Part shown: positions 1 to 6,266 of the stretch, piece after piece | Numbering within the stretch: the first letter of the stretch is position 1 | Layout: the number at the start of each line of letters is the position of its first letter | Origin: an uncultured Erysipelotrichaceae bacterium | Lineage (GTDB): Bacteria; Bacillota_I; Bacilli_A; Erysipelotrichales; Erysipelotrichaceae | Assembly (NCBI GenBank): GCA_905201565.1 | Contig: CAJKOS010000033.1 | Span: 1-13,791, forward strand | Length of the DNA: 13,791 nt | Reading direction: 5' to 3' | The notes under the pieces: model-generated | Told to the model about the DNA's origin: nothing | What the model saw: only the letters and a program-made list of their open reading frames with translations | The model's database searches: none | Translations under genes and position numbers: made by a program

Positions 1-359
<359 letters not shown>

Positions 360-467
360 ATTTCTGTACTCACTGGTCTATAACCAGTTATCTATAACAT
401 AAACTTATTGACGTGTGTTGTTTCTGTCTGGTTTTCAAAGATCGCTTATCGCGTTCTCCGCGATTGC
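360..467 (-). other. 16S rRNA leader with hairpins and boxA-like element
   Basis: This is the transcribed leader between the inferred rrn start site (about 467) and mature 16S. It holds a GC-rich hairpin right at the transcript start: 6-bp arms at 448-453 and 459-464 with a 5-nt loop. Next comes a CTTTGAAAACCAGAC element at about 428-442, resembling the leader motif found before 16S in Bacillus and relatives and linked to antitermination and processing. A second hairpin has 6-bp arms at 372-377 and 383-388, about 13 nt before the mature 5' end. Hairpins are read directly; function is by analogy. Confidence 0.7.
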
Positions 468-473
468 TTTAGC

Positions 474-502
474 ATAATACCAAGTGTTCCTGGTTTCGTC
501 AA
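474..502 (-). promoter_or_regulatory. Strong rrn promoter (TTGACG-N17-TATTAT)
   Basis: On the minus strand the -35 hexamer TTGACG (497-502) and -10 hexamer TATTAT (474-479) are separated by exactly 17 nt, ten of twelve positions matching consensus. The expected start is near 467. The A/T-rich stretch upstream (503-547) has A-tracts and repeated GCAAA/TTTTGC units at 515, 522, 535 and 547, about one helical turn apart, as expected of an rRNA UP element. It drives the 16S gene. Confidence 0.88.
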
Positions 503-570
503 CAGGTTTTTTACGCATTTCGCAAAATTTTTTTGCAAATATTTTGCAATACCCTGTTTTCATAAAGTTT

Positions 571-1116
571 TCATTCATCATATGCCGCATCACTCACCAT
601 ATGACGGTACAGTCTGTAGTAACGATCAATGCTTTCCTGGTTGAATGGATCATCTCCTCTTTCCATCGCATTGATCAGTTCATCCAATTGCCATTCGACA
701 ATATCCCTGATTTCTTTTGGGTAATGCATGCTTTTGGCATGCTGGTCATATTCATCCTCATCAAGGATCTGATACCCACCATCCGGATAGAGTTTGACAT
801 CGAGATCATAGTCAATATTCTTGATCGCTTCTTCGTCATACACACTTGGCGAAGCAAGATTGCAATAGTAATACACACCAGAATGGCGGATCATCGATAT
901 GATGTTCCACCACCTGTCATCATAGAAAAAGCAGATTGCCGGTTCACGGGTCAGCCATTTTCTGCCATCAGCTTCTATAACCCATGCCCTGTTTGTCACT
1001 GCTACAACATGTTTCTCATCTGCTTCTATCACATACCCTTTACACCAGGTGCGGTGCAGACTTCCATCATGTTTAAAACTCTGTATATAAACCTTCGAAC
1101 CAATTTTCGGTATCAT
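571..1116 (-). CDS. ntdP: Nucleoside tri-/diphosphate phosphatase, DUF402 (UPF0374) family
   Basis: The 181-residue cytoplasmic protein resembles the DUF402 family over its whole length, including Staphylococcus aureus Ntdp and Bacillus YgaC. These hydrolyse nucleoside tri- and diphosphates with a divalent metal. Family signatures are in order: IQSFKHDGSLHRTW (11-24), WLTREPAICFFYDDRWWN (about 54-71), YYCNLASP (83-90), the acidic IDYDLDVK (101-108) and LDEDEYDQH (118-126). The acidic clusters form the metal site in the family. The start is set by an AGGAG box six nucleotides before ATG. A TAAAAT -10 (1137-1142) lies just past the thiT terminator, so the gene probably has its own promoter. No convincing terminator follows it before the rrn promoter, so some read-through into the rRNA operon is possible. 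Physiological substrate is not known from sequence. Confidence 0.9.
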   Translation of the reverse strand: MIPKIGSKVYIQSFKHDGSLHRTWCKGYVIEADEKHVVAVTNRAWVIEADGRKWLTREPAICFFYDDRWWNIISMIRHSGVYYYCNLASPSVYDEEAIKNIDYDLDVKLYPDGGYQILDEDEYDQHAKSMHYPKEIRDIVEWQLDELINAMERGDDPFNQESIDRYYRLYRHMVSDAAYDE

Positions 1117-1151
1117 TTTTTCTCCTAAGCATGTCTATTTTACCCGATTTC

Positions 1152-1187
1152 ACAAAAATAAAAAGTCCTGTACATTTCTGTACAGGA
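1152..1187 (-). terminator. Intrinsic terminator of thiT
   Basis: A perfect 9-bp stem (arms 1166-1174 and 1179-1187, TCCTGTACA with its complement) closes a 4-nt loop. On the minus strand it is followed by CTTTTTATTTTTG (plus-strand A-run 1152-1164). It sits five nucleotides after the thiT stop codon. Confidence 0.93.
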
Positions 1188-1192
1188 ACAGT

Positions 1193-1900
1193 TCAGGCAA
1201 TAAAGCGCACACCAGATTTCTTCAATCTTTCAATTAACATCGGCACGATGATGATGCACACAATCATCGTTACAAGGTTATACCAGAGGTTATAACCAAG
1301 TGAATATGTCCATGCTGCAGCTGATCCTGCGGTTGCACTTTCCGGGAACCAGAAATATACACCAGACAGCACTGTGCAGACATATTTCAATACCATGGCA
1401 ATGACAATGCCAAACTTCTTCTTTTCAATCACATACCAGAATGTAAATGCTCCCGTCGCAATTGCGATCACAACAGATGCGATAATGGTGATCACACTAT
1501 GACCAAAGCTGTTATAAATACCACCAAATGCGCCAGCTGCGATAACGATGGAAAGCAGTGCCGCAACAGGTTTGGATACTTTCTCAAAAGGCCATAACAG
1601 AGAAGCCATACCGCAAAGGGCAAGCGGACCTGCATAGTCAAGGATGATCTGCACAGGTGAAACAAAGTACATCTGGAATTGCATGACGATGCTCAAGCCC
1701 CAGGAAAGAAGTCCTATGAGGGCACCTTTTACAAAGCCCAGGTGGTAGGATGCGATAAATACCGCAATAAGTTCCAGTTCAATAGAACCACCATTTGGCA
1801 TGTCAAGAAACGGTATCAGGTTTCCCACATACTTCAATACGATGTACAGTGCGGCATATAGTGCCATATATGCCATAGTTCTGATCTTGTTGTTTTGCAT
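1193..1900 (-). CDS. thiT: Energy-coupled thiamine transporter ThiT (ECF S component)
   Basis: The 235-residue membrane protein has about six hydrophobic segments and matches the ThiT family, which binds thiamine and works with the shared ECF module (EcfA, EcfA', EcfT, not in this window). Family features are the N-terminal ALYAALYIVLKYV helix, the NGGSIELELIAVFIAS loop-helix at about residues 36-51, SPVQIILDYAGPLALCGMA in the middle (equivalent to the HPVQ..LDY stretch of known ThiT), aromatic loop residues YFWFP before the last helix, and a basic C-terminus. A GGGAGGTG Shine-Dalgarno sits at 1908-1915 ahead of the ATG. A TPP riboswitch directly upstream independently supports thiamine as substrate. 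It is a single-gene unit with its own terminator, so translation is probably repressed when thiamine pyrophosphate is plentiful. Confidence 0.95.
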   Translation of the reverse strand: MQNNKIRTMAYMALYAALYIVLKYVGNLIPFLDMPNGGSIELELIAVFIASYHLGFVKGALIGLLSWGLSIVMQFQMYFVSPVQIILDYAGPLALCGMASLLWPFEKVSKPVAALLSIVIAAGAFGGIYNSFGHSVITIIASVVIAIATGAFTFWYVIEKKKFGIVIAMVLKYVCTVLSGVYFWFPESATAGSAAAWTYSLGYNLWYNLVTMIVCIIIVPMLIERLKKSGVRFIA

Positions 1901-1906
1901 AATAAA

Positions 1907-1966
1907 ACACCTCCCAAATAAACATCTGGCAGGCGCAGGAAATACAATCGTCGAACTCCCTACGCC
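1907..1966 (-). promoter_or_regulatory. Riboswitch expression platform: SD-sequestering hairpin and anti-sequestor
   Basis: Two mutually exclusive stems can be drawn. In the sequestor, GCGCCT (1931-1936) pairs with AGGTGT (1907-1912, two G-U). After one G/G mismatch, CCAGAT (1924-1929) pairs with ATTTGG (1914-1919, one G-U) around a 4-nt loop, burying the Shine-Dalgarno 1908-1915. In the anti-sequestor, GGCGTAGG of the aptamer's 3' strand (1959-1966) pairs with CCTGCGCC (1932-1939), and two further pairs extend it. Ligand binding would lock 1959-1966 in the aptamer, free 1931-1939 for the sequestor and shut off translation. Pairings are read directly; the switching model is inferred. Confidence 0.75.
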
Positions 1967-2023
1967 AGTATTGCCTGGATCAGGTGATAAGGGTATGTTT
2001 CAGCCTAAGGGCACCCCTGTTCA
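1951..2023 (-). promoter_or_regulatory. TPP riboswitch aptamer (THI box) controlling thiT
   Basis: The minus strand carries the conserved TPP aptamer cores in order: GGGGTGC, GGCTGAAA, ACCCTTATCACCTGATCC, GGCAATACTGGC and GCGTAGGGA. A short closing stem P1 pairs GAAC (2019-2022) with GTTC (1953-1956). The usual CTGAGA is CTGAAA here. It ends about 50 nt before the thiT start, and no terminator hairpin with a U-tract lies in that gap, so regulation is likely translational. Confidence 0.95.
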
Positions 2024-2032
2024 CGCGGACTA

Positions 2033-2060
2033 TTGCACCACTGTTTTCATTTGTTAAAAT
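2033..2060 (+). promoter_or_regulatory. Promoter of a leaderless msrC-type gene
   Basis: TTGCAC (2033-2038), a 16-nt spacer and TAAAAT (2055-2060) are followed by AGTTTT and then the ATG at 2067. The expected +1 falls on, or next to, the A of the start codon, and no Shine-Dalgarno is present. The -35 lies just outside the divergent TPP aptamer. Confidence 0.55.
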
Positions 2061-2066
2061 AGTTTT

Positions 2067-2525
2067 ATGAAAACTTTATTGAATGAGCAGATTGCCGCCC
2101 TGCTTGAAGAAACCGATATGATTGCGGCACTCGCCAATGTTTCCGCCTGTATTTACCAGTCTTATGAAAACATCAACTGGGCAGGTTTTTACTTCGTGAA
2201 ACATGATGAACTCGTCCTTGGTCCCTTCCAGGGAAAACCAGCCTGTACTCACATTTCCTTCAACAATGGTGTATGTGGAAAGTGCTATCGCGATAAAGCG
2301 GTGATGCGCATCGATGATGTCGAAACATTTCCAGGTCATATTGCCTGTGACAGCGCAAGCCGCTCTGAACTTTGTGTACCGGTAATCATCAATGATCAGG
2401 TCATCATGGAAATTGACATTGATTCTCCGATCAAAAACAGGTTTACCGTGCAGGAAGAAAAAGAAATGCTTGCTTCAGCAGAAGACATCGCTACTGCATT
2501 TTGCAAACATTCCTGGAAAATCTAA
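2067..2525 (+). CDS. msrC: Free methionine-(R)-sulfoxide reductase (GAF domain, fRMsr)
   Basis: The 152-residue protein is a single GAF domain of full family length that reduces free methionine-(R)-sulfoxide, using thioredoxin-type reductant, in the cytoplasm. Family signatures are INWAGFYF (36-43), ELVLGPFQGKPAC (48-60), FNNGVCGKC (65-73), DDVETFPGHIACDSASRSEL (83-102) and DIDSP (about 116-120). The three catalytic or resolving cysteines of the E. coli enzyme (84, 94, 118) correspond to C60, C70 and C94 with identical spacing; C73 is extra. The ATG is where the family normally starts, but no ribosome-binding site precedes it and the promoter predicts a leaderless mRNA. The stop overlaps the stop of the convergent acetyltransferase gene. 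Confidence 0.93.
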   Translation: MKTLLNEQIAALLEETDMIAALANVSACIYQSYENINWAGFYFVKHDELVLGPFQGKPACTHISFNNGVCGKCYRDKAVMRIDDVETFPGHIACDSASRSELCVPVIINDQVIMEIDIDSPIKNRFTVQEEKEMLASAEDIATAFCKHSWKI

Positions 2526-3340
2526 CGATAGAGTTCGTAAACAGAATTCTGTTCAAAGTAATTGGTTGCTTCATCAATGGCATATGTGATCGGAAAGAAC
2601 TGCAGGTGGCTTCCACCTACCGTCATTTCACGTATCACATTTTTCTTTGCCAGCTCATTGCGGACTTTCAGGAAAATACTGCTGTCCACATCAAGATCGA
2701 GATAGCTGACCCACTCCGGTCCGTTCTCACCATTCATACATGCCCCATGGATATAGATCGGTCTGTCATCCGTCCTGTATTCCGCCAGATGCATGCTTGT
2801 GACCTTATCGAAATCAACCCCGATCAAAAGGACATACCCCTTGAGTTCATAGAGGCGTGCTGCCGGACTTTCTTCAGCCAGTGGGAAATGCAAAGACTGC
2901 CTGTTGCAGAGCAGTTTGGCATATCTTCCCCATGCCGCATAAGAAACAGCCGGGTGGTTGGTATGCATAACCCCTTCACGATGGCGGAAGTTATCCGCCA
3001 CTGCCCCCATGCCGGGAATGTCTGTTTCCTGTACATCATATGGCGGAATGGCATTGCGAATCTCACGATAGAGATAGGGCTGTACAGCAGGTGCCTGCCA
3101 CAAAGATGGTTCGCTGTTATCATTTGTCTGCGTTGGCATGAGAATGGTGCCATTATGCCCAAGCACCTCCATCAGGGAATCGACAATTGTCCGCGCTCCA
3201 CCAATCACATAATCAAATGAAGAAAGTGAGGCATGCACTTCAACAATCTGCCCTTCTTTCAATCCCAGCTTACGCAATGTCGAAACAAGCAGCTCTCTGG
3301 TCACCGGTTCTTCGACAGTCTGATCCTTCCGGTAAGCCAT
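2522..3340 (-). CDS. AAC(3)-family N-acetyltransferase (YokD-like)
   Basis: The 272-residue protein matches the Antibiotic_NAT/AAC(3) family of acetyl-CoA-dependent N-acetyltransferases along its length. Motifs are VEVHASLSSFDYVIGGA (33-49), NGTILMPTQT (63-72), HTNHPAVSYAAWG (126-138), ESPAARLYEL (157-166) and LLIGVDFDKVTSMHLAE (171-187), where H184 is the family's catalytic histidine. It is the last gene of the psu operon: its ATG shares one base with the psuG stop (TGATG at 3340), and no Shine-Dalgarno precedes it, so translation probably depends on coupling. True AAC(3) enzymes acetylate 2-deoxystreptamine aminoglycosides, but many genomic homologues have no proven resistance role. The setting behind psuK/psuG hints at a metabolic substrate; resistance should not be assumed. 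Confidence 0.88.
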   Translation of the reverse strand: MAYRKDQTVEEPVTRELLVSTLRKLGLKEGQIVEVHASLSSFDYVIGGARTIVDSLMEVLGHNGTILMPTQTNDNSEPSLWQAPAVQPYLYREIRNAIPPYDVQETDIPGMGAVADNFRHREGVMHTNHPAVSYAAWGRYAKLLCNRQSLHFPLAEESPAARLYELKGYVLLIGVDFDKVTSMHLAEYRTDDRPIYIHGACMNGENGPEWVSYLDLDVDSSIFLKVRNELAKKNVIREMTVGGSHLQFFPITYAIDEATNYFEQNSVYELYR

Positions 3341-4248
3341 CAGAGCTTAGCGTATGCTTTGGCAATCTCACTGCCTACAGCAGCGTTATTGAATACCAGG
3401 CGGATATTGGAATCCAGAGAATTTCCACCGGTGATATCTGCTATCTTTGCAAGAAGGAATGGTGTGCATTCCTTGCCATGAATACCCTTCTCATCCATTT
3501 CAGCAAGTGCTTCTTCAATTGCCTTATTGATGATGGAAGGATCCATGGAATATTCTTCAGGAATCGGATTGGTGATGAGAACACCACCATCAAGACCAAG
3601 ATCTCTCTTCGCCTTGACAATTCTTGCAGCATCTTCCGCATCTTTGATGGCATAGTCGACTTTAAGTCCACTGCTTCTTGTATAGAAAGCAGGGAGTTCT
3701 TCCGTCTGGTAGCCAAGTACCGGCACACCCTTTGTCTCAAGTACTTCAAGTGTCAGCTTGAGATCGAGAATTGCCTTGGCACCAGCACAGATTACCGTGA
3801 CATTGGTTCTGCCAAGTTCTTCAAGGTCTGCCGAAATATCAAATGTCTCCTGGGCACCTCTGTGTACACCACCGATCCCACCTGTCACAAAGAATTCAAC
3901 ACCTGCTTTTGCGGCAAGGATCATCGTAGTCGCAACGGTTGTCGCACCCCATGACTTTTCAGCCATCACAACTGGCAGATCGCGGCGGGAAACCTTGGGA
4001 ATACTCTGTCCGCGCTTGCCCATTTCCTCAATTTCTTCTTTGGAAAGGCCAACAACACCAACACCGTCCACAATACCTACTGTTGCCGGTACTGCACCAT
4101 GTTCACGGACAATCTGTTCAACGCGATATGCGGTCTCCACATTCTGTGGATATGGCATACCATGAGAAATAATCGTACTCTCGAGGGCAATCACCGGACG
4201 CTTTTCCCGCAATGCCGCTTCTACTTCTGGATTTACTCTGATACTCAT
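3340..4248 (-). CDS. psuG: Pseudouridine-5'-phosphate glycosidase
   Basis: The 302-residue protein is a full-length PsuG (E. coli YeiN family). It breaks the C-C glycosidic bond of pseudouridine 5'-phosphate, giving uracil and ribose 5-phosphate. Signatures are ALESTIISHGMPYP (21-34, catalytic-region E23), TVGIVDGVGVVGL (56-68), TTVATTM (103-109), VTGGIGGVHRGA (121-132), FDISADL (136-142; D141 matches the Mn-binding Asp of YeiN), CAGAK (154-158; K158 matches the Schiff-base Lys166 of YeiN) and ITNPIPEEYSM. A GAGGAG box sits about 8 nt before the ATG, which overlaps the psuK stop by four bases (ATGA, 4245-4248). Its own stop overlaps the next start by one base. With PsuK it makes a complete two-step degradation pathway. 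Confidence 0.97.
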   Translation of the reverse strand: MSIRVNPEVEAALREKRPVIALESTIISHGMPYPQNVETAYRVEQIVREHGAVPATVGIVDGVGVVGLSKEEIEEMGKRGQSIPKVSRRDLPVVMAEKSWGATTVATTMILAAKAGVEFFVTGGIGGVHRGAQETFDISADLEELGRTNVTVICAGAKAILDLKLTLEVLETKGVPVLGYQTEELPAFYTRSSGLKVDYAIKDAEDAARIVKAKRDLGLDGGVLITNPIPEEYSMDPSIINKAIEEALAEMDEKGIHGKECTPFLLAKIADITGGNSLDSNIRLVFNNAAVGSEIAKAYAKL

Positions 4249-5180
4249 AAAATACTCTCCTCTATTTCCAAGTCATTCATATTTGCTCTGATCGCTTCAC
4301 TGTTCAATGTTCTTCTTTCCATCTTATCGAGCGCAATTTCTGTCGCTGCTGCAGAAAGGGCAAACCGGATAGATTCATCCGTATCATACCCATCGGTTCT
4401 CATCTTGACATAGGCACCAATGAGGGCATCACCACCACCTGTCGCATTTTCAACATGAATTCTGCGATGATGAAACCGCGATATCTTTCCGTTTCTGCCA
4501 AAGAGAACACCATCTTCCGCAAGGGAAACAAGCACTTCTTTGACACCTTTCTCCATAAACCAGCGCACACTTTCAGCACCACTGCTTTCATCCGTGATGG
4601 CAATGCCATTCATCGCCTCTGCTTCATAGCGGTTTGGTTTAAAGATGGAAATCCTGTCCAGCACCGGAAGGAACTTCCCGGCTTTTGCTGCACTCACCGG
4701 ATCTACCGCAACAGGACATGGAGCACAAGTTGCGACCATGTGCAATGCTTCTTTTTCAAGATTTGCATCCAGGATAATCATATCATCATGATCAAGGGAT
4801 TGCACAACTCCCTGCAGACGGTTCTTGTCAATGCTTGCAAGCAGGCGCATATCATTCATTGCCATGCGCATATCGCCCACTTCATCCATGATGGCAAGAT
4901 ACATCGAAGTCGGAAGACCCTTCACCATCATCGCATCTTCGCAATGCATGCCAAGGGTCATACAATCCTCTTTGATCATCCGTCCAAAGTCATCATCCGC
5001 AAAACAGGTCACAAACTTCACATTCCCATGCAGCAACGCACAGATTTCAGCTATGTTTCTGCCAACCCCACCAAAAGAAAGCGAAATTCTTCCCGGGTTG
5101 GAATCATAATCCACAAGTGGCTTTTCACTGATGCCGCATATATCGATATTGGCACCACCAATCACACAAATTGTCTTCAT
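4245..5180 (-). CDS. psuK: Pseudouridine kinase, PfkB (ribokinase) family
   Basis: The 311-residue protein is a PfkB-family sugar/nucleoside kinase. Evidence includes the N-terminal VIGGANIDICG (6-16), the family-1 signature SFGGVGRNIAE (35-45), IFKPNRYEAEAM (179-190) and the C-terminal ATP/anion-hole signature NATGGGDAL (245-253) with catalytic base D251. The second signature usually reads GAGD, here GGGD. On its own the family would leave the substrate open; overlap with psuG on its 3' side makes pseudouridine to pseudouridine 5'-phosphate the likely reaction. The GTGAGG ribosome-binding site lies about 10 nt before ATG, within the 20-nt gap after the upstream gene, so it is co-transcribed with that gene. 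No transporter for pseudouridine is in the window. Confidence 0.93.
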   Translation of the reverse strand: MKTICVIGGANIDICGISEKPLVDYDSNPGRISLSFGGVGRNIAEICALLHGNVKFVTCFADDDFGRMIKEDCMTLGMHCEDAMMVKGLPTSMYLAIMDEVGDMRMAMNDMRLLASIDKNRLQGVVQSLDHDDMIILDANLEKEALHMVATCAPCPVAVDPVSAAKAGKFLPVLDRISIFKPNRYEAEAMNGIAITDESSGAESVRWFMEKGVKEVLVSLAEDGVLFGRNGKISRFHHRRIHVENATGGGDALIGAYVKMRTDGYDTDESIRFALSAAATEIALDKMERRTLNSEAIRANMNDLEIEESIL

Positions 5181-5200
5181 TCAACAAACCTCACCAGGCA

Positions 5201-5758
5201 TCAATTATACATTTTCTTCGTCTTTGCAATATAGAATTTTAACTTTTCATAACAATTCTCCATTGCCTGCATATCGATGCGCATACCACTTGTCATCCCG
5301 GCAGCCTCTTCTATCGCATCGCGAAAATCCGCCTTTTCCTCTCTGCTCAAAGGCGACAAGTCACGATTCCCAGCCTCTTCCATGACTTCCTTTAACTGCA
5401 CAGCCTTGGCCACAAGATCTGCCTGCAGCCTTGCCTGTTCCAGCACCGCCAGCAACATGAACCTGCCATTCTCCTTTGTCTCCATCACCTTGACACCGTT
5501 ATATTCAAGACCACTGGACTTGAATGCCATCAAAAGCTCCACAATTTCCGGTATTTCAATCTCATGGAAAATCATAAACACACCTTCCAGCTTCTCATGT
5601 GTGTTATCCGTATCCTGATCCAGACGAAAAGCATCACTCACGGTCTCCAGCAATATTCTGTCTCCGATCACATACATCGCAATCCCATAGCGCTCCGCTA
5701 CAATCTGATACGCATCCGCAATGTGATCATTCATTCCATAAACCAGTATCTTTTTCAT
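5201..5758 (-). CDS. DUF3783-like protein of unknown function, first gene of the psu operon
   Basis: The 185-residue soluble protein begins MKKILVYGMNDHIADAYQIV, and its N-terminal half looks like the small alpha/beta DUF3783 domain (roughly residues 1-95, with VFMIFHEIEIPEIVELLMAF near 60-79 and VKVMETKENGRFMLLAVLEQ near 89-108). That assignment is tentative. The C-terminal half (about 110-185) is strongly helical and charged, possibly coiled-coil, ending KLKFYIAKTKKMYN. No catalytic motif is recognised. It lies 20 nt ahead of psuK in the same direction and apparently heads that operon. Its ATG follows a TAAAAT -10 box by seven bases and lacks a usable Shine-Dalgarno, so the mRNA may be leaderless. 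The role in pseudouridine metabolism, if any, is unknown. Confidence 0.8.
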   Translation of the reverse strand: MKKILVYGMNDHIADAYQIVAERYGIAMYVIGDRILLETVSDAFRLDQDTDNTHEKLEGVFMIFHEIEIPEIVELLMAFKSSGLEYNGVKVMETKENGRFMLLAVLEQARLQADLVAKAVQLKEVMEEAGNRDLSPLSREEKADFRDAIEEAAGMTSGMRIDMQAMENCYEKLKFYIAKTKKMYN

Positions 5759-5765
5759 ACTCTAT

Positions 5766-5774
5766 ATTTTATCA
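5766..5774 (-). promoter_or_regulatory. Extended -10 promoter element heading the psu operon
   Basis: On the minus strand TGA-TAAAAT (5766-5774) forms an extended -10 box. Seven bases separate it from the ATG at 5758, placing the transcript start at or just before the start codon. No good -35 hexamer is seen at the right distance. Confidence 0.5.
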
Positions 5775-5826
5775 TCCCGTTGTAAAATAAAACACAAGCA
5801 ATTCCATATACGCAGTTTGTTCATCG

Positions 5827-5854
5827 TGTTAGAATATTCAAAGAACGCAGGAGG
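5827..5854 (+). promoter_or_regulatory. Extended -10 and strong RBS of the DtxR/MntR-type regulator
   Basis: TGT-TAGAAT (5827-5835) is an extended -10 box. AGGAGG (5849-5854) lies seven bases before the ATG at 5862 and decides that start over the upstream in-frame ATG at 5817, which would begin before the promoter. An 8-bp palindrome GAATATTC (5832-5839) overlaps the -10; whether it is an operator is unknown. Confidence 0.6.
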
Positions 5855-5861
5855 TTACGAC

Positions 5862-6239
5862 ATGGAAATCTATGAATCTGCAGAAGACTACCTTGAAGCA
5901 ATACTCATGTTGAGGCTGCGCAACGGACATGTGCGCTCTGTCGATGTTGCCGAAGAACTCGGCTATTCCAAAGCAAGTATCAGTGTTGCCATGAAAAAAC
6001 TGCGCGAAAATGGCTATATTGCCATGGACAAAGATGGCATTACCCTTCTTCCATCCGGAGAGGCAATTGCTGAACATATCTATGAACGCCATAAATTCTT
6101 CACTGACTATTTCATTTCCATCGGCGTAAATCCGGAAACAGCCCGTGAAGACGCATGCCGCATTGAACATGGCATCAGCGATGAAACATTCACAAAACTC
6201 AAGGCTGCACTGGCAAAACATATGGAACAAAAAAAATAA
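5862..6239 (+). CDS. DtxR/MntR-family metal-dependent transcriptional repressor, short form
   Basis: The 125-residue protein has an N-terminal winged helix (about 5-62, recognition helix near SKASISVAMKKL) and a metal-binding dimerisation domain (about 65-125). It lacks the SH3-like third domain, as does MntR. Metal ligands line up with Bacillus MntR at D9, E12, H77, E102 and H103, but the position of MntR Glu99 is cysteine (C99, in DACRIEH), as in iron-sensing DtxR/IdeR. It therefore mixes manganese-type and iron-type ligands. The start at 5862 is chosen for the AGGAGG box seven bases upstream and because it gives the normal MntR-like N-terminus. No metal transporter is adjacent, so its targets are outside the window. 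It is probably monocistronic, closed by a bidirectional terminator. Confidence 0.9.
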   Translation: MEIYESAEDYLEAILMLRLRNGHVRSVDVAEELGYSKASISVAMKKLRENGYIAMDKDGITLLPSGEAIAEHIYERHKFFTDYFISIGVNPETAREDACRIEHGISDETFTKLKAALAKHMEQKK

Positions 6240-6266
6240 AGAGACATGTTTCACAACATGTCTTTT
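6229..6266. terminator. Bidirectional intrinsic terminator between convergent genes
   Basis: A 9-bp stem (arms 6242-6250 and 6255-6263, AGACATGTT with its complement) closes a TCAC loop. It is followed by TTTTA on the plus strand and, read on the minus strand, by the U-run given by the plus-strand A-tract at 6229-6239. It can end both the regulator transcript and the minus-strand gene whose stop is at 6265, and it overlaps the 3' ends of both genes. Confidence 0.88.

Noticed and set aside
534..548. Hairpin TGCAAA/TTTGCA as a terminator for ntdP
   Set aside because: The 6-bp stem is AT-rich and is followed by A residues, not T, on the ntdP strand; it fits better as part of the rrn UP region.
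2501..3220. 239-residue plus-strand open frame opposite the acetyltransferase gene
   Set aside because: It is an antisense shadow of a gene with clear family motifs and has no ribosome-binding site or recognisable domain.
2522..3340. Aminoglycoside resistance gene
   Set aside because: The fold is that of the AAC(3) family, but translational coupling to psuG and wide occurrence of non-resistance homologues make a resistance call unsupported.
3187..3954. 255-residue plus-strand open frame opposite psuG
   Set aside because: It is antisense to conserved psuG codons and looks like no protein family; long shadows are common opposite such genes.
4455..5234. 259-residue plus-strand open frame opposite psuK
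   Set aside because: His/Cys-rich composition is typical of an antisense reading; psuK on the other strand is fully supported.
5832..5839. GAATATTC palindrome as a proven DtxR/MntR operator
   Set aside because: Eight-base palindromes are common by chance and it does not match known DtxR or MntR boxes; kept only as a possibility.
5817..5861. Longer N-terminus for the DtxR/MntR-type regulator
   Set aside because: The ATG at 5817 lies upstream of the extended -10 and lacks a Shine-Dalgarno; the ATG at 5862 has a perfect AGGAGG and the normal family N-terminus.
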